A stretch of DNA of 64,000 nucleotides from Clostridium_AD sp964467165 (GTDB lineage Bacteria > Bacillota > Clostridia > Clostridiales > Clostridiaceae), in the NCBI GenBank assembly GCA_964467165.1, contig CAYXOL010000014.1, forward strand, positions 1 to 64,000. The letters are read 5' to 3'. Under the pieces are notes generated by a model. It did no database searches and was not told the origin of the DNA. It saw nothing but the letters and a program-made list of their open reading frames with translations. Position numbers and translations under genes: made by a program. Below, in pieces: positions 44,601 to 53,214 of this stretch (positions within the stretch are counted from its first letter, which is position 1; each line of letters opens with the position of its first letter).

Positions 44601-46148
44601 ATGACCTATGTTTTAGGTATAGATATAGGAACGTCCGGTACAAAAACTATATTATTTGATGAAAAAGGTGTTGCCATTTCAAGTGCCTTCAAGGATTACC
44701 CATTATACCAGCCCGAAATAGGCTGGGCTGAGCAAAACCCTGAGGATTGGTGGCAAGCAGTAGTTTCTACAATAAAATTAGCAATACAAAAGAGTGGAGT
44801 AAATAATACAGACATCAAGGGAATTGGACTATCTGGGCAGATGCACGGACTTGTTATGATTGATAAGGATGGACTGGTTTTAAGGCCTTCAATAATATGG
44901 TGTGATCAAAGGACAACTGTAGAGTGCGAAGAAATAACAAAGGCAGTTGGCCCTGAAAGATTAATTGAAATAACAGCTAATCCTGCCTTACCAGGGTTTA
45001 CTGCATCTAAAATCATGTGGGTTAAGAAACATCAACCAGATATTTATGAAAAAACTTATAAAATCCTTCTTCCAAAGGATTATATACGCTTTATGCTAAC
45101 CGGTGATTTTTGCACCGAAGTATCAGATGCTAGTGGAATGCAACTTTTAGATATTCCTAATAGAAATTGGAGTGATGAGGTCTTAGAAAAGCTTTCTATT
45201 AATAAGTCCTTACTGGCAAAAGTTTACGAATCACCAGAAGTTACTGGCGTAGTTAGCAAGTCTGCTGCAGATCTTACCTGCCTTATGGAAGGAACTAAGG
45301 TAGTTGGCGGAGCAGGAGATCAAGCTGCTGGAGCCATTGGAAATGGTATCGTTAGATCAGGGGCCGTTTCGTCTACTATAGGAACCTCGGGGGTTGTATT
45401 TGCACATACTGATAAAATCACTATAGATAAAAATGGTAGAGTACATACCTTTTGTCATGCGGTGCCAGGTGCTTGGCACATCATGGGTGTTACTCAATCA
45501 GCAGGTTTATCTTTAAAATGGTTTAAAGATAATTTCTGTGCTTTGGAAAATCTGAATTCATTAGATACAGGTATTGATGTATACCATGAGTTAAATGAGG
45601 AAGCGAAGTCCATAAATCCGGGCTCTGATGGGCTAATATATTTACCTTACCTTATGGGTGAACGAACTCCACATTTAGATCCTTATGCAAGGGGTGTATT
45701 CTTTGGTCTTACTGCAAGACATAACAAGAACCATATGCTTAGAGCAGTTATGGAAGGTGTAGGCTATAGCTTACTTGATTGTATGGATATAATAAATGCA
45801 ATGGGCATAGATGTGAAAGAAGTAAGAGCTTCAGGCGGTGGTGGCAAAAGTGAAGTTTGGAGACAGATGCAAGCTGATATGTTTAACTCCGAAGTTGTTA
45901 CTATTAACTCTAGCGAAGGACCTGCTCTTGGAGTGGCAATTTTAGCTTTAGTTGGTGTTGGAGTTTACTCTTCTGTAGTAGAAGCTTGTGATACTATTAT
46001 TCATAAGGTAACTTCTCAAAAGCCAATTAATGAAAATACAGTATTGTATAATAAGTATCATACTATTTATAAGGAGTTATATACTGCATTAAAACCTTCA
46101 TTTAATAGTTTAAATGACCTAGCCACATTTCAAAAGGAAAGTCATTAA
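44601..46148 (+). CDS. xylB: Xylulokinase
   Basis: A 515-residue FGGY kinase phosphorylating D-xylulose. The N-terminal ATPase-fold start is VLGIDIGTSGTKTILFD, GQMHGLVMID lies near 78, the P-loop-like LPYLMGERTPHLDP is in the second domain, and GGGGKSEVWRQMQAD marks the FGGY adenosine site. AGGGGGA before ATG, 11 bases after xylR. Converts xylulose for the pentose-phosphate pathway. Confidence 0.96.
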   Translation: MTYVLGIDIGTSGTKTILFDEKGVAISSAFKDYPLYQPEIGWAEQNPEDWWQAVVSTIKLAIQKSGVNNTDIKGIGLSGQMHGLVMIDKDGLVLRPSIIWCDQRTTVECEEITKAVGPERLIEITANPALPGFTASKIMWVKKHQPDIYEKTYKILLPKDYIRFMLTGDFCTEVSDASGMQLLDIPNRNWSDEVLEKLSINKSLLAKVYESPEVTGVVSKSAADLTCLMEGTKVVGGAGDQAAGAIGNGIVRSGAVSSTIGTSGVVFAHTDKITIDKNGRVHTFCHAVPGAWHIMGVTQSAGLSLKWFKDNFCALENLNSLDTGIDVYHELNEEAKSINPGSDGLIYLPYLMGERTPHLDPYARGVFFGLTARHNKNHMLRAVMEGVGYSLLDCMDIINAMGIDVKEVRASGGGGKSEVWRQMQADMFNSEVVTINSSEGPALGVAILALVGVGVYSSVVEACDTIIHKVTSQKPINENTVLYNKYHTIYKELYTALKPSFNSLNDLATFQKESH

Positions 46149-46182
46149 TATTTCCCAACTGAAGATTATCATTTAAATAATT

Positions 46183-46219
46183 AACGCGCAAGCTCACTAG
46201 AAAAATGAGTTTGCGCGTT
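46183..46219 (+). terminator. Terminator of the xylA-xylR-xylB operon
   Basis: A 14-bp stem AACGCGCAAGCTCA / TGAGTTTGCGCGTT with a short loop, followed by TTATTATT. It also faces the convergent triple-RidA gene. Confidence 0.9.
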
Positions 46220-46250
46220 TTATTATTAAAATACCTTATGTTAATGCCTA

Positions 46251-47522
46251 TTATACTATTGGAGGTGTTCCTTCAGCATTTGCTACAACTGCATCAATTT
46301 GAACTAAAGCATCATTAGGTAACACTGATACTCCAACCACTGTTCTTGCAGGTACACCGCCTGGGAAGAATGCTGCGTAAGCTTCGTTTACGGCATCAAT
46401 ATCTGCGATATTTTTAAGGAACACGTTCACTTTAACCACATCACCCATAACGTGATCCACGCTTTCTATAATTGCCTTAATATTTTTTAAGCATTGCGCC
46501 GCTTGCTCTTTTACACCACCAGCTACCATATTACCAGTTTTTGCATCCATTGGTAATTGAGCTGAAATATGATTATAATGAGAAAAAGCTACAGTTTGTG
46601 TAGATAGAGAACTTTTTGGTGCATTCTCTGTATTATTTGCTTCTATAATTAGTCCGTGTCTGTCTTCAACAAGTTGTGGTGGTGTACCATCTCCGTGTGA
46701 TACCACCGCTTCAATTTGCACCAAAGCATCCATAGGTAGTGCTGCAACTGCAACAGTTGTACGTGCAGGTACATAAGCTACTGCCCTTGCGATAGCTGAG
46801 TCTGGGAAAAATGTTGTATAAACTTCGTTTACGGCATCAATATCCGAGAAATTTTTAAGGAATATGTTAATTTTAACAATATCGTCAAAAGGAACATCGA
46901 TACTTTCTAAAATTGCCTTAATATTCTTTAAGCACTGAGTGGTTTGCTCTTTTACACCGCCAACTACCAATCTACCAGATTTTGCATCGATAGGTAATTG
47001 TGCTGAAATGTTATTGTAATGAGAAAAAGCTACAGCTTGAGTAGATAGAGCACTTGTTGGAGCATTAGCTGTGTTATTTGTAAGTTTTATAAGATCTCCT
47101 GATTGTGGTGCGTTTGGAATTGTTCCTTCACCGTTTGTAATAAGTGCATCAATTTGTAGCAAAGCATCCATAGGTAAAGCTTCAACTGCTACTACAGTCC
47201 TTGTAGGAACATAGCTTGTGAAGAATGTTTTATAAACCTCGTCTATAGCGTCCATATCTTTAATATTCTTAACGAATACAGTGATTCTAACAACATCGTT
47301 CATAATATGATCAACGCTTTCTACAACTGCCTTTATATTTTCAAAACATTGTTTAGCTTGCTCTTTTATACCACCAGCTACCAATTTACCAGATTTTGCA
47401 TCGATAGGTAATTGTGCTGAAAGATTATTGTAATGAGAATAAGCTACAGTTTGTGAATATGTACCCATACCCTTTGGAGCATTTTCCGTGTTTCTTGCTA
47501 ATACTGCGTTATATCCGCTCAT
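46251..47522 (-). CDS. Triple-domain RidA/YjgF protein
   Basis: A 423-residue protein made of three tandem RidA (YjgF/YER057c/UK114) domains, about residues 8-130, 147-275 and 294-415. Each shows the pattern SHYN-x-x-SAQLP-x-DAKxG and ends V-P-x-R-T near Arg108, Arg254 and Arg393, the Arg that in RidA binds the carboxylate of imine substrates. The usual acid position is Asp125, Glu271 and Asp410. RidA is normally a ~125-residue homotrimer with active sites between subunits, so this chain could fold as one pseudo-trimer. The middle domain has a 7-residue insertion before its Arg. AGGGG before ATG. Confidence 0.9.
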   Translation of the reverse strand: MSGYNAVLARNTENAPKGMGTYSQTVAYSHYNNLSAQLPIDAKSGKLVAGGIKEQAKQCFENIKAVVESVDHIMNDVVRITVFVKNIKDMDAIDEVYKTFFTSYVPTRTVVAVEALPMDALLQIDALITNGEGTIPNAPQSGDLIKLTNNTANAPTSALSTQAVAFSHYNNISAQLPIDAKSGRLVVGGVKEQTTQCLKNIKAILESIDVPFDDIVKINIFLKNFSDIDAVNEVYTTFFPDSAIARAVAYVPARTTVAVAALPMDALVQIEAVVSHGDGTPPQLVEDRHGLIIEANNTENAPKSSLSTQTVAFSHYNHISAQLPMDAKTGNMVAGGVKEQAAQCLKNIKAIIESVDHVMGDVVKVNVFLKNIADIDAVNEAYAAFFPGGVPARTVVGVSVLPNDALVQIDAVVANAEGTPPIV

Positions 47523-47645
47523 AATATTATTCCCCTTTTTTAGTGTTTATTGATGTAATCATTAAAATTCATCTAAGTAAATCATAAACCTTTGACTAGC
47601 TCCAATGTCAATAGGGTATTGTTAATTTTCTGAAAATTAGCAAAG

Positions 47646-47696
47646 AAAAAAGCCACGTACCTCTAATCATTTACAGGTTAGAATACTTAGCTTTTA
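47646..47696 (-). terminator. Terminator of the double-NTF2 gene
   Basis: Imperfect hairpin of GC-poor arms (AAGC..TA..CTAA / TTAG..TAC..GCTT) just past the stop codon, followed in minus-strand RNA by UUUUUUCUUUG. Confidence 0.65.
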
Positions 47697-47698
47697 TA

Positions 47699-48934
47699 TT
47701 ATTTTATTAACTTGCCACTTGCCACGTGGATGGCACTAGCTGCCTCTGTTTTTCCTTCTAGCATCCAATTAAAAGGAAGCGAAAATTGAAGATATTTGAA
47801 TACCCAATTTTCACTTTCACAAATAAGCACTGCTTCAAACCTAAATGGCCAAATATATTCTTCTCCTTTAGCATTTTCCTTTATAGTGTCCGCAATTCTC
47901 CTTCTTACGTTAAAAAGCGTATCTTTATCATTTAAATCACTTGTAAATATATTTTTAATTATGTCTACTGTACTTTCAAAGGCGCAGCTTTCTGAAATTA
48001 CTTTTTTCATAGTACCGTGAGTGGCTATCCAAACTACATCTTCATTTGAATTAATTAAGCAATTTTCATAATCTAATTTCATTTCATCATAACATTTTCT
48101 ATGATCTTCTATCAATTTCATGATTTCTTCTTGATTATTATAAACTGTTTTATTTGTATTAACAATTAATGAATCATGTGCCGTAAAATATTTGCTAGCT
48201 ATTATGCCCGTGCCCGCATCTGATTTCAAGTAGTCCTTACTAAAACCCTGTAGAAGTTTTAATATTTCATCTTTATATTGCACCGTGTTATTAATAGAAT
48301 ACTCCTTCATTTTGCTTTCCTCTGCATTAAACCCATCTATATCATAACCAGTACTCTCAATTCGTACATCTGGCATATGTCCAACTACAGGAAGTGAAAA
48401 TTGCATTTGTCTTATTATCCATCTTGATTCTTTTTTCACTAATACAAAGGAAATACGCAAATCCCATAAATACTGTCTTTCCTCCCCCTCCCATTTATTC
48501 AACAAATGACATAGTTTCCAATTGATTTCAGTTAACTTTACTTTATCAGATTTTTTGCTATCAAAAGAAATTCCATCAAAATATTGCTTAACATAACCTA
48601 AATAACGTGTATAGGTCTCCTCATTACTATAAAAAGAATATTTAATGGTACCTTCAGTGTGGATTAAAGCTGTATTTCCAAAGGGCATTATGGTCGCTTC
48701 ATCAGCATTAATTCTTAAATCTCCCCAATATTCCCAATCACTTAAAAATATTTCTTTAACTTCCGCGTAGCCTAAACACAATTCACCACAACATGTGCCA
48801 ACCACTATTACATTTTCATCTTTATCAAATAATGTCTCCATGAAACTATCAACCTTGCTTATATCTCTTTGTATATAAGCCTCTTCAAATATATTTAGTA
48901 CTTCTCTTAATTCATTATTAATCTGGTTTTTCAT
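47699..48934 (-). CDS. Double NTF2-like (SnoaL/DUF4440-type) protein
   Basis: A 411-residue soluble protein with two NTF2-like domains. Domain 1 (~8-195) starts LNIFEEAYIQRDISKVDSFM and ends FVLVKKESRWIIRQMQFSLP; domain 2 (~225-395) starts LLQGFSKDYLKSDAG and ends EAVLICESENWVFKYLQFSLP, so the ends are clearly duplicated. Such domains bind small ligands or act as enzymes; role unknown. Its last ~13 residues (S-A-I-H-V-A-S-G-K-L-I-K) are encoded by repeat copy 10. AGGGGTTT-type site before ATG. Confidence 0.72.
   Translation of the reverse strand: MKNQINNELREVLNIFEEAYIQRDISKVDSFMETLFDKDENVIVVGTCCGELCLGYAEVKEIFLSDWEYWGDLRINADEATIMPFGNTALIHTEGTIKYSFYSNEETYTRYLGYVKQYFDGISFDSKKSDKVKLTEINWKLCHLLNKWEGEERQYLWDLRISFVLVKKESRWIIRQMQFSLPVVGHMPDVRIESTGYDIDGFNAEESKMKEYSINNTVQYKDEILKLLQGFSKDYLKSDAGTGIIASKYFTAHDSLIVNTNKTVYNNQEEIMKLIEDHRKCYDEMKLDYENCLINSNEDVVWIATHGTMKKVISESCAFESTVDIIKNIFTSDLNDKDTLFNVRRRIADTIKENAKGEEYIWPFRFEAVLICESENWVFKYLQFSLPFNWMLEGKTEAASAIHVASGKLIK
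47709..47736 (+). repeat. Dispersed CCACGTGG repeat, copy 10, inside a coding end
   Basis: Full-length copy (GTGGATGGCAC) inside the last codons of the minus-strand double-NTF2 gene. Here the TAG at its edge is out of frame, so translation reads through the repeat to a TAA at 47699. Confidence 0.92.
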
Positions 48935-49265
48935 ATATTTAAACCCCTTATACCTTTTTTTATTTCTTTAGTTTTATTATCCTAATTCAATAATTTTAAA
49001 TTTTGAATTTATTTCTCTGCATAAACTAAAAATGACTGTAATAAAGCATAGCCTTATTACAGTCTAAAAAACCTCTACAATATTTTACATAGCAAAATAA
49101 GCATGTATTAAATAAAGGGTTATATTTTAGTCCTATAAGTTTGACAGTCTCTACTTGCAACTCTTTAAAAGAAATAATACAAATAAACCTAATGAATTAG
49201 GTAATTTAAACTCTTTTAATTTTAATTTTCTATATTGAAAGTTAACCTCTTACCCAATGTTCAAA
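48935..49265 (-). terminator. Spacer with intrinsic terminator at 49034-49064
   Basis: The 330-base gap holds a perfect 11-bp hairpin (GACTGTAATAA / TTATTACAGTC) followed in minus-strand RNA by AUUUUUAG. It terminates transcripts from the YdjM-like gene. The remainder, closest to 48934, should contain the promoter of the double-NTF2 gene; no other element seen. Confidence 0.7.
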
Positions 49266-49808
49266 TCACATTTTTCCACTATTTAAAAAAGATTTTATTC
49301 GTTTATTCTTTACCAATGGCCAAAAATAGTATGCAATAATAGCAAATCCAATTATTTCAGGAAAATAATAACTGGGGTCTGCAATAAGTCTGTTAATATC
49401 GCTATTTAACCAATTACCTTCTGCTCTTTGAGCAAACTTTAAACCATAGCATGGCCAAAATAATATATTAGGGTAGAGCCACATAGAATCTAAGATTAGA
49501 TGGATAGAAGTACATATCCCCAGAATTAAAATATTGTGTTTTCTGCTTTTAAATAACCTGTATAAACCTATTAATATCAATATTGTAGAGAATATTAAAG
49601 TATGTGCAAATATACGGCTATTATGAAAGGTACTCCGAAAGAAATAAGCCCCAATTGGTTTATCAATTATGTCTGGTAATATTGCCCCCACAAGAACCAC
49701 TCTGTAATCAATTAATGTTTTTCTGCTTAAATCCCTTTTCTTATAAAATACTTTTTCATAAATCTTAAATACTCCCGTAGTTATGCCTAAATGTCCAAAA
49801 AAAATCAT
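49266..49808 (-). CDS. Membrane-bound metal-dependent hydrolase (YdjM/DUF457-like)
   Basis: A 180-residue membrane protein with the family pattern GHLGITTG at the start (His5), GAILPDIIDKP (~42-52), FAHTLIFS (~68-75) and HLILDSMW (~103-110); the His and Asp residues would bind metal. About four spans. The YdjM family is tied to LexA/lipid-hydrolase roles with unknown substrate. Neighbour to a PAP2 phosphatase in the same direction, 20 bases apart. Confidence 0.78.
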   Translation of the reverse strand: MIFFGHLGITTGVFKIYEKVFYKKRDLSRKTLIDYRVVLVGAILPDIIDKPIGAYFFRSTFHNSRIFAHTLIFSTILILIGLYRLFKSRKHNILILGICTSIHLILDSMWLYPNILFWPCYGLKFAQRAEGNWLNSDINRLIADPSYYFPEIIGFAIIAYYFWPLVKNKRIKSFLNSGKM

Positions 49809-49828
49809 CTATCTATCCTCATTTCAAA

Positions 49829-50416
49829 TTAATCTTCGTTGTATAATGATTTAAGTCCTAATTTTGTTGCTATTTTTTGTTCAACTATTTCATATAAATT
49901 CTCAACTTTACTTCTTAATTTCAAGTCATAAACGTAACTTGCTGCAAAAACAATTATATATGCTCCTATAACATCCGTAGGATAGTGGTGTCCAACGTAC
50001 ACTCTTGAAAAGCTTACAATTATCGATAGTATTGTCATTATTATTCCAAGTATTTTATTGTATTTTCCAAGTCCTAAGGCTATACTCATTGTTCCTGTAG
50101 CATGGTTACTTGGAAAGGATGAAGCTGCATCGTGAGGCAATAGTAAATTTACCTTATTATGTACAAAGGGTCTGTCTACATAAAATATGCTTCTAATGAT
50201 TAGATTTATCATTAAATTTATAATTGTTAGAACAACTGTACTAACAGCAATTTTTCTATATTCACCTTTCTTTTGTTTAATCCCTAAAATAAACACTACT
50301 ACAATAACTGCCATAAATATATAAGGCACATATTGAGAAAAGAACATCATTGTCTTATCTAAGATCATGTTTTTATTTGCTAAATTATTTATTATCCTGA
50401 AAAATTCCATATTCAT
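49829..50416 (-). CDS. PAP2-family membrane phosphatase (undecaprenyl-pyrophosphatase-like)
   Basis: A 195-residue, five- to six-span protein with the three PAP2 motifs: KxxxxRP-type VDRPF, SFPSNHATG and SRVYVGHHYPTDVIGA. It resembles BcrC/YwoA undecaprenyl pyrophosphate phosphatases that recycle the lipid carrier for wall synthesis and can give bacitracin tolerance. Substrate not proven. GGGAT precedes the ATG. Confidence 0.85.
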   Translation of the reverse strand: MNMEFFRIINNLANKNMILDKTMMFFSQYVPYIFMAVIVVVFILGIKQKKGEYRKIAVSTVVLTIINLMINLIIRSIFYVDRPFVHNKVNLLLPHDAASSFPSNHATGTMSIALGLGKYNKILGIIMTILSIIVSFSRVYVGHHYPTDVIGAYIIVFAASYVYDLKLRSKVENLYEIVEQKIATKLGLKSLYNED

Positions 50417-50550
50417 TTTTATCTATCCCTTCTATAATATATTTTAATAAAAAACATCAATACTATAAGCATTAATCTATTTATAAATACATTATAGATA
50501 TTTATCATTAAATTCACATTAAGATATTCTTAGATTTGCCTTAAAAAAAC

Positions 50551-50985
50551 TTATTTAAATTTAAAATTTTCTTCTAAAACATTTTTCATTAACTCATTAG
50601 ATATTTTGACAGCATCTACCCTATCCTTTGCAGGAGCAGAAATCATAGTGCCATCTTCATCAATTATAGAAATGGTTAATTTGGTAAGTTTGTTATCTGT
50701 GAACATTTCTCCATAGTAGGTTATACCACGTTCTGTATTCTTATTAATATATGTTAGGAAACTGGAATTATCTCCAACAGAGATTTCAACTCCATCACAA
50801 CGCAAGTTGCCGATGGTAATAGAACCTACAAACAAATCCTTCTTTAAAATTCGTTTTCCATAACTACCATTAATTTTTATTATAACTTGTTCTTGTTGCT
50901 GTTTATTATTAATTTTATAACTCATACCATTCAATGTCACATTAATTATTTTTGGAAATGTATAGTATATATAAATAGCAATCAT
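50551..50985 (-). CDS. Hypothetical membrane-anchored protein, possibly with a non-ATG start
   Basis: A 144-residue protein with an N-terminal hydrophobic anchor and an outside domain of unknown family. The ATG used here (50983-50985) has no ribosome site and cuts the hydrophobic segment. In frame upstream, KIKKVYKIGIIITVI would complete a normal Lys-rich anchor and follows AGGAGG (51042-51047), but the frame offers only CTT, AAA or ATA before a TAG. So the real start may be ATA (51028-51030), or the start codon has mutated. Confidence 0.5.
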   Translation of the reverse strand: MIAIYIYYTFPKIINVTLNGMSYKINNKQQQEQVIIKINGSYGKRILKKDLFVGSITIGNLRCDGVEISVGDNSSFLTYINKNTERGITYYGEMFTDNKLTKLTISIIDEDGTMISAPAKDRVDAVKISNELMKNVLEENFKFK

Positions 50986-51106
50986 ACATATTACTGTAAT
51001 AATTATACCTATTTTATATACTTTCTTTATTTTAAGCTACACCTCCTGTAATTTGAATTTAGTGAGTATATATTTTAAGGCCATCAACGGATTATTACCA
51101 TATTAC

Positions 51107-51229
51107 TTAATCTTTTAATTCGCTATACCTAAAGCTATTTGTACACCATCTAACTAGCGAAGTTAATAAACCAAATACAACACCCATTGCCAAAATATAA
51201 AACAATATTTGCTGTTCAAATCCGTACAT
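51107..51229 (-). CDS. Short ORF, single membrane segment
   Basis: A 40-codon ORF (MYGFEQQILF..., ending SFRYSELKD) with one hydrophobic stretch. There is no good ribosome site before this ATG, though the frame is open further up. Possible small membrane protein or remnant. Confidence 0.35.
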   Translation of the reverse strand: MYGFEQQILFYILAMGVVFGLLTSLVRWCTNSFRYSELKD

Positions 51230-51279
51230 GAATAAAAAACTATGCCTAGCATAACAATACTCCCTGATTTTTTTATTAT

Positions 51280-51480
51280 TTAACTAAGAATTGGTGAGAC
51301 AATTCCTGCTAAAATAATCAATAGTGCCATGGATGCAACTATAATACTTAGAGTAGATGCTTCTTCATCTTTTATTTTAGAAGCGAGTCCATTCACAAAT
51401 GAAAACATAAATACAAACGGCCAAATAAACCAAGTCCAATAATAAAATAATGCTATTCCTTTCATCAACCCTATGAACAT
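51280..51480 (-). CDS. Small two-span membrane protein
   Basis: A 66-residue protein with two membrane segments (~8-28, ~44-64) linked by SKIKDEEAS. GGAGGAT precedes the ATG. No family recognised. Confidence 0.55.
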   Translation of the reverse strand: MFIGLMKGIALFYYWTWFIWPFVFMFSFVNGLASKIKDEEASTLSIIVASMALLIILAGIVSPILS

Positions 51481-51694
51481 TCATTTATCCTCCAATAATC
51501 CAAGTATTATTTTATTCTTCATTCCAAACCACGCCTCTCTTATTCGATAATAATTAGTTACCAATCTTTAACTAATATGAATATTGCAAACTAACTTTAA
51601 TTGAAGAATACTCATTTAGATAAAAATAAATTTCATAGTAGATTTCTTCCCCCATTCTATAAAAACTCTATTGGCAATTACAACTATTTATTGA

Positions 51695-51943
51695 CTAGCC
51701 CTTCCTATTGTTACTATTCATAGCTTTAATAATATTTAAAGTACAAATTATCATTACTACACAAATCATAGCAATAGATACCACTATAATTGTTATACCT
51801 TCATAAAAAATAGATTTGTCAATCAGCACTGATCCACTAATAACGCCATGTGATGTAATTCCATTTCCAGTAATACTGTTCATCAGTATAATCATTATTG
51901 ACACACCGCCTATAATTGATATACCAATTTTCCATACTTTCAT
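51695..51943 (-). CDS. Small two-span membrane protein
   Basis: An 82-residue protein with membrane segments at ~5-23 and ~50-70 and a hydrophilic loop between them. GAGGTGGG precedes the ATG. Family unknown. Located beside the other small membrane genes of this stretch. Confidence 0.5.
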   Translation of the reverse strand: MKVWKIGISIIGGVSIMIILMNSITGNGITSHGVISGSVLIDKSIFYEGITIIVVSIAMICVVMIICTLNIIKAMNSNNRKG

Positions 51944-52390
51944 TTTCCCACCTCAATTTCATAAATTATTTACATTTCTGAAAAATGAAAGAGTTACCAC
52001 CACTTAGAATGTTATCTTCATTCCACTTTTTAGACGTCCGTCCGGAGTATATTAAGATAGATAATTAGAAACGACAAGGTGCATATCAATTTAGATATAC
52101 TATAGAGAAGTTATATTGAATCAAGATTCCATATATATAATAGTAACAGTAATTTTTACTATAGGGAACTAAATATTGAAAGAAATAATAAGCAATGATT
52201 GTTATTTGATGATTACTCGTCAAATAATGGTCATTTTTTATTATTAATAATTGTTTATAAAATATGTACAAAATAATTTAAACTAATTTTCCAAGTGGTG
52301 TTATGTTAAATACAATCAGGTAAGGCCAACTTGATTTTTATAGATAGTTGCAACTATTTACGAAATATTTGAATGGAATGGTTGATTAAT
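51944..52390. other. AT-rich spacer, no clear gene
   Basis: About 450 bases of very AT-rich sequence. A 61-codon minus ORF (52086-52271) has biased Tyr/Ile composition and no ribosome site; probably not a gene. Confidence 0.4.
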
Positions 52391-52516
52391 ATGGCAAGTA
52401 GTTATGAAGAAATTTTTGAGGCGTTTAAACCATTTATAAGTGCTGGAATAGTAGATATAATACCAGCTACAAGAAATAATGAAGATTGTAGGGTTAAGTA
52501 TAATATGTTGGGGTAA
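52391..52516 (+). pseudogene. Short ORF, gene remnant of unknown type
   Basis: A 41-codon ORF starting MASSYEEIFEAFKPFI and ending KYNMLG. Its start looks like an authentic protein N-terminus but stops abruptly, and the ribosome site is poor. It overlaps the end of the flavin-reductase remnant on the other strand. Confidence 0.3.
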
Positions 52517-52643
52517 TAAAAGAGATTTTCACCTTATCGGAAATGGGAAATCTACCTAACTCGAAAAACATGCAAGACGCAATCAAATCCGTATTCTTTC
52601 CTCTTCGAGGACTACCAACCACTGCAATGCATTTTTCGCTCAT
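52494..52643 (-). pseudogene. Flavodoxin-like NAD(P)H:FMN reductase remnant
   Basis: From an ATG with AGGAGTGG before it, the minus strand reads MSEKCIAVVGSPRRGKNTDL, the classic N-terminal FMN loop of NADPH-dependent FMN reductases, then leaves the family after ~25 residues and stops at codon 50. The start signals are still good but ~75% of the gene is missing. Confidence 0.65.
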
Positions 52644-52708
52644 ACAATCCACTCCTACATATTAAACATCATCTTTTCTATATAACCTGATATAGCCCCC
52701 ATTACAAA

Positions 52709-52786
52709 TTATACTACCTTTGGGCCAACATAAATCATATACGCGACAATATGCAGTGCATAGTTTGTCGCTTTAGTGTATTTCAT
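52709..52786 (-). pseudogene. Rrf2-family regulator remnant
   Basis: The minus strand starts MKYTKATNYALHIVAYMIYV and ends after 25 codons with TAA. MKxTKATxYALxxxAY is the first helix of Rrf2 repressors. It has a good GAGGTT site. With the flavin-reductase remnant 65 bases downstream it looks like a decayed Rrf2-reductase operon. Confidence 0.65.
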
Positions 52787-52893
52787 AGTATAACCTCATT
52801 AAAAGATAATACAGACTCTATTTGTCTTTAATAATACCTATATCATTTTTTTTGTCAATTCCTTAAAAAAGAAATTAACGTTAATAGTTGCTA

Positions 52894-52928
52894 AAATGAT
52901 TTAAATGATTTAAATGATTTAAATGATT
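52894..52928. repeat. Tandem 9-bp repeat
   Basis: Four copies of AAATGATTT (the last one missing one base). Short, AT-rich, non-coding; a slippage-prone microsatellite. Confidence 0.8.
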
Positions 52929-53169
52929 AAGTGTGTACTTGAATATGATAAATTGAGACCGCTGAATATTAATAATTTACAAAATAGCTTAGAGTGGGGT
53001 TTGTCGGATTATCTATACTACACCACGTAGAAATGGCTTAGACAATTGATTTTAATGTTGTTTATATATAAACAATGTAGGGTCTCTGTTTATGAGAAAA
53101 CTGTTCCAAAGTATGGTAAATTATAATAATATTACATAGACACTTTTGTCCATAATCGCAATGTAAATA

Positions 53170-53198
53170 TTGACATTAAACAATTTTGTTGGTATAGT
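53170..53198 (+). promoter_or_regulatory. Promoter of the tyrS leader
   Basis: TTGACA at 53170-53175 and TATAGT at 53193-53198 with exactly 17 bases between them, just before the T-box leader; a strong sigma-A-type promoter. Confidence 0.75.
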
Positions 53199-53214
53199 TC
53201 TATTAATATAAAAA

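Noticed and set aside
931..47736. CRISPR array
   Set aside because: The dispersed repeat copies are kilobases apart or in inverted pairs, without regular spacers and without cas genes.
52086..52271. 61-codon minus ORF
   Set aside because: Tyr/Ile-rich translation of AT-rich DNA, no ribosome site.
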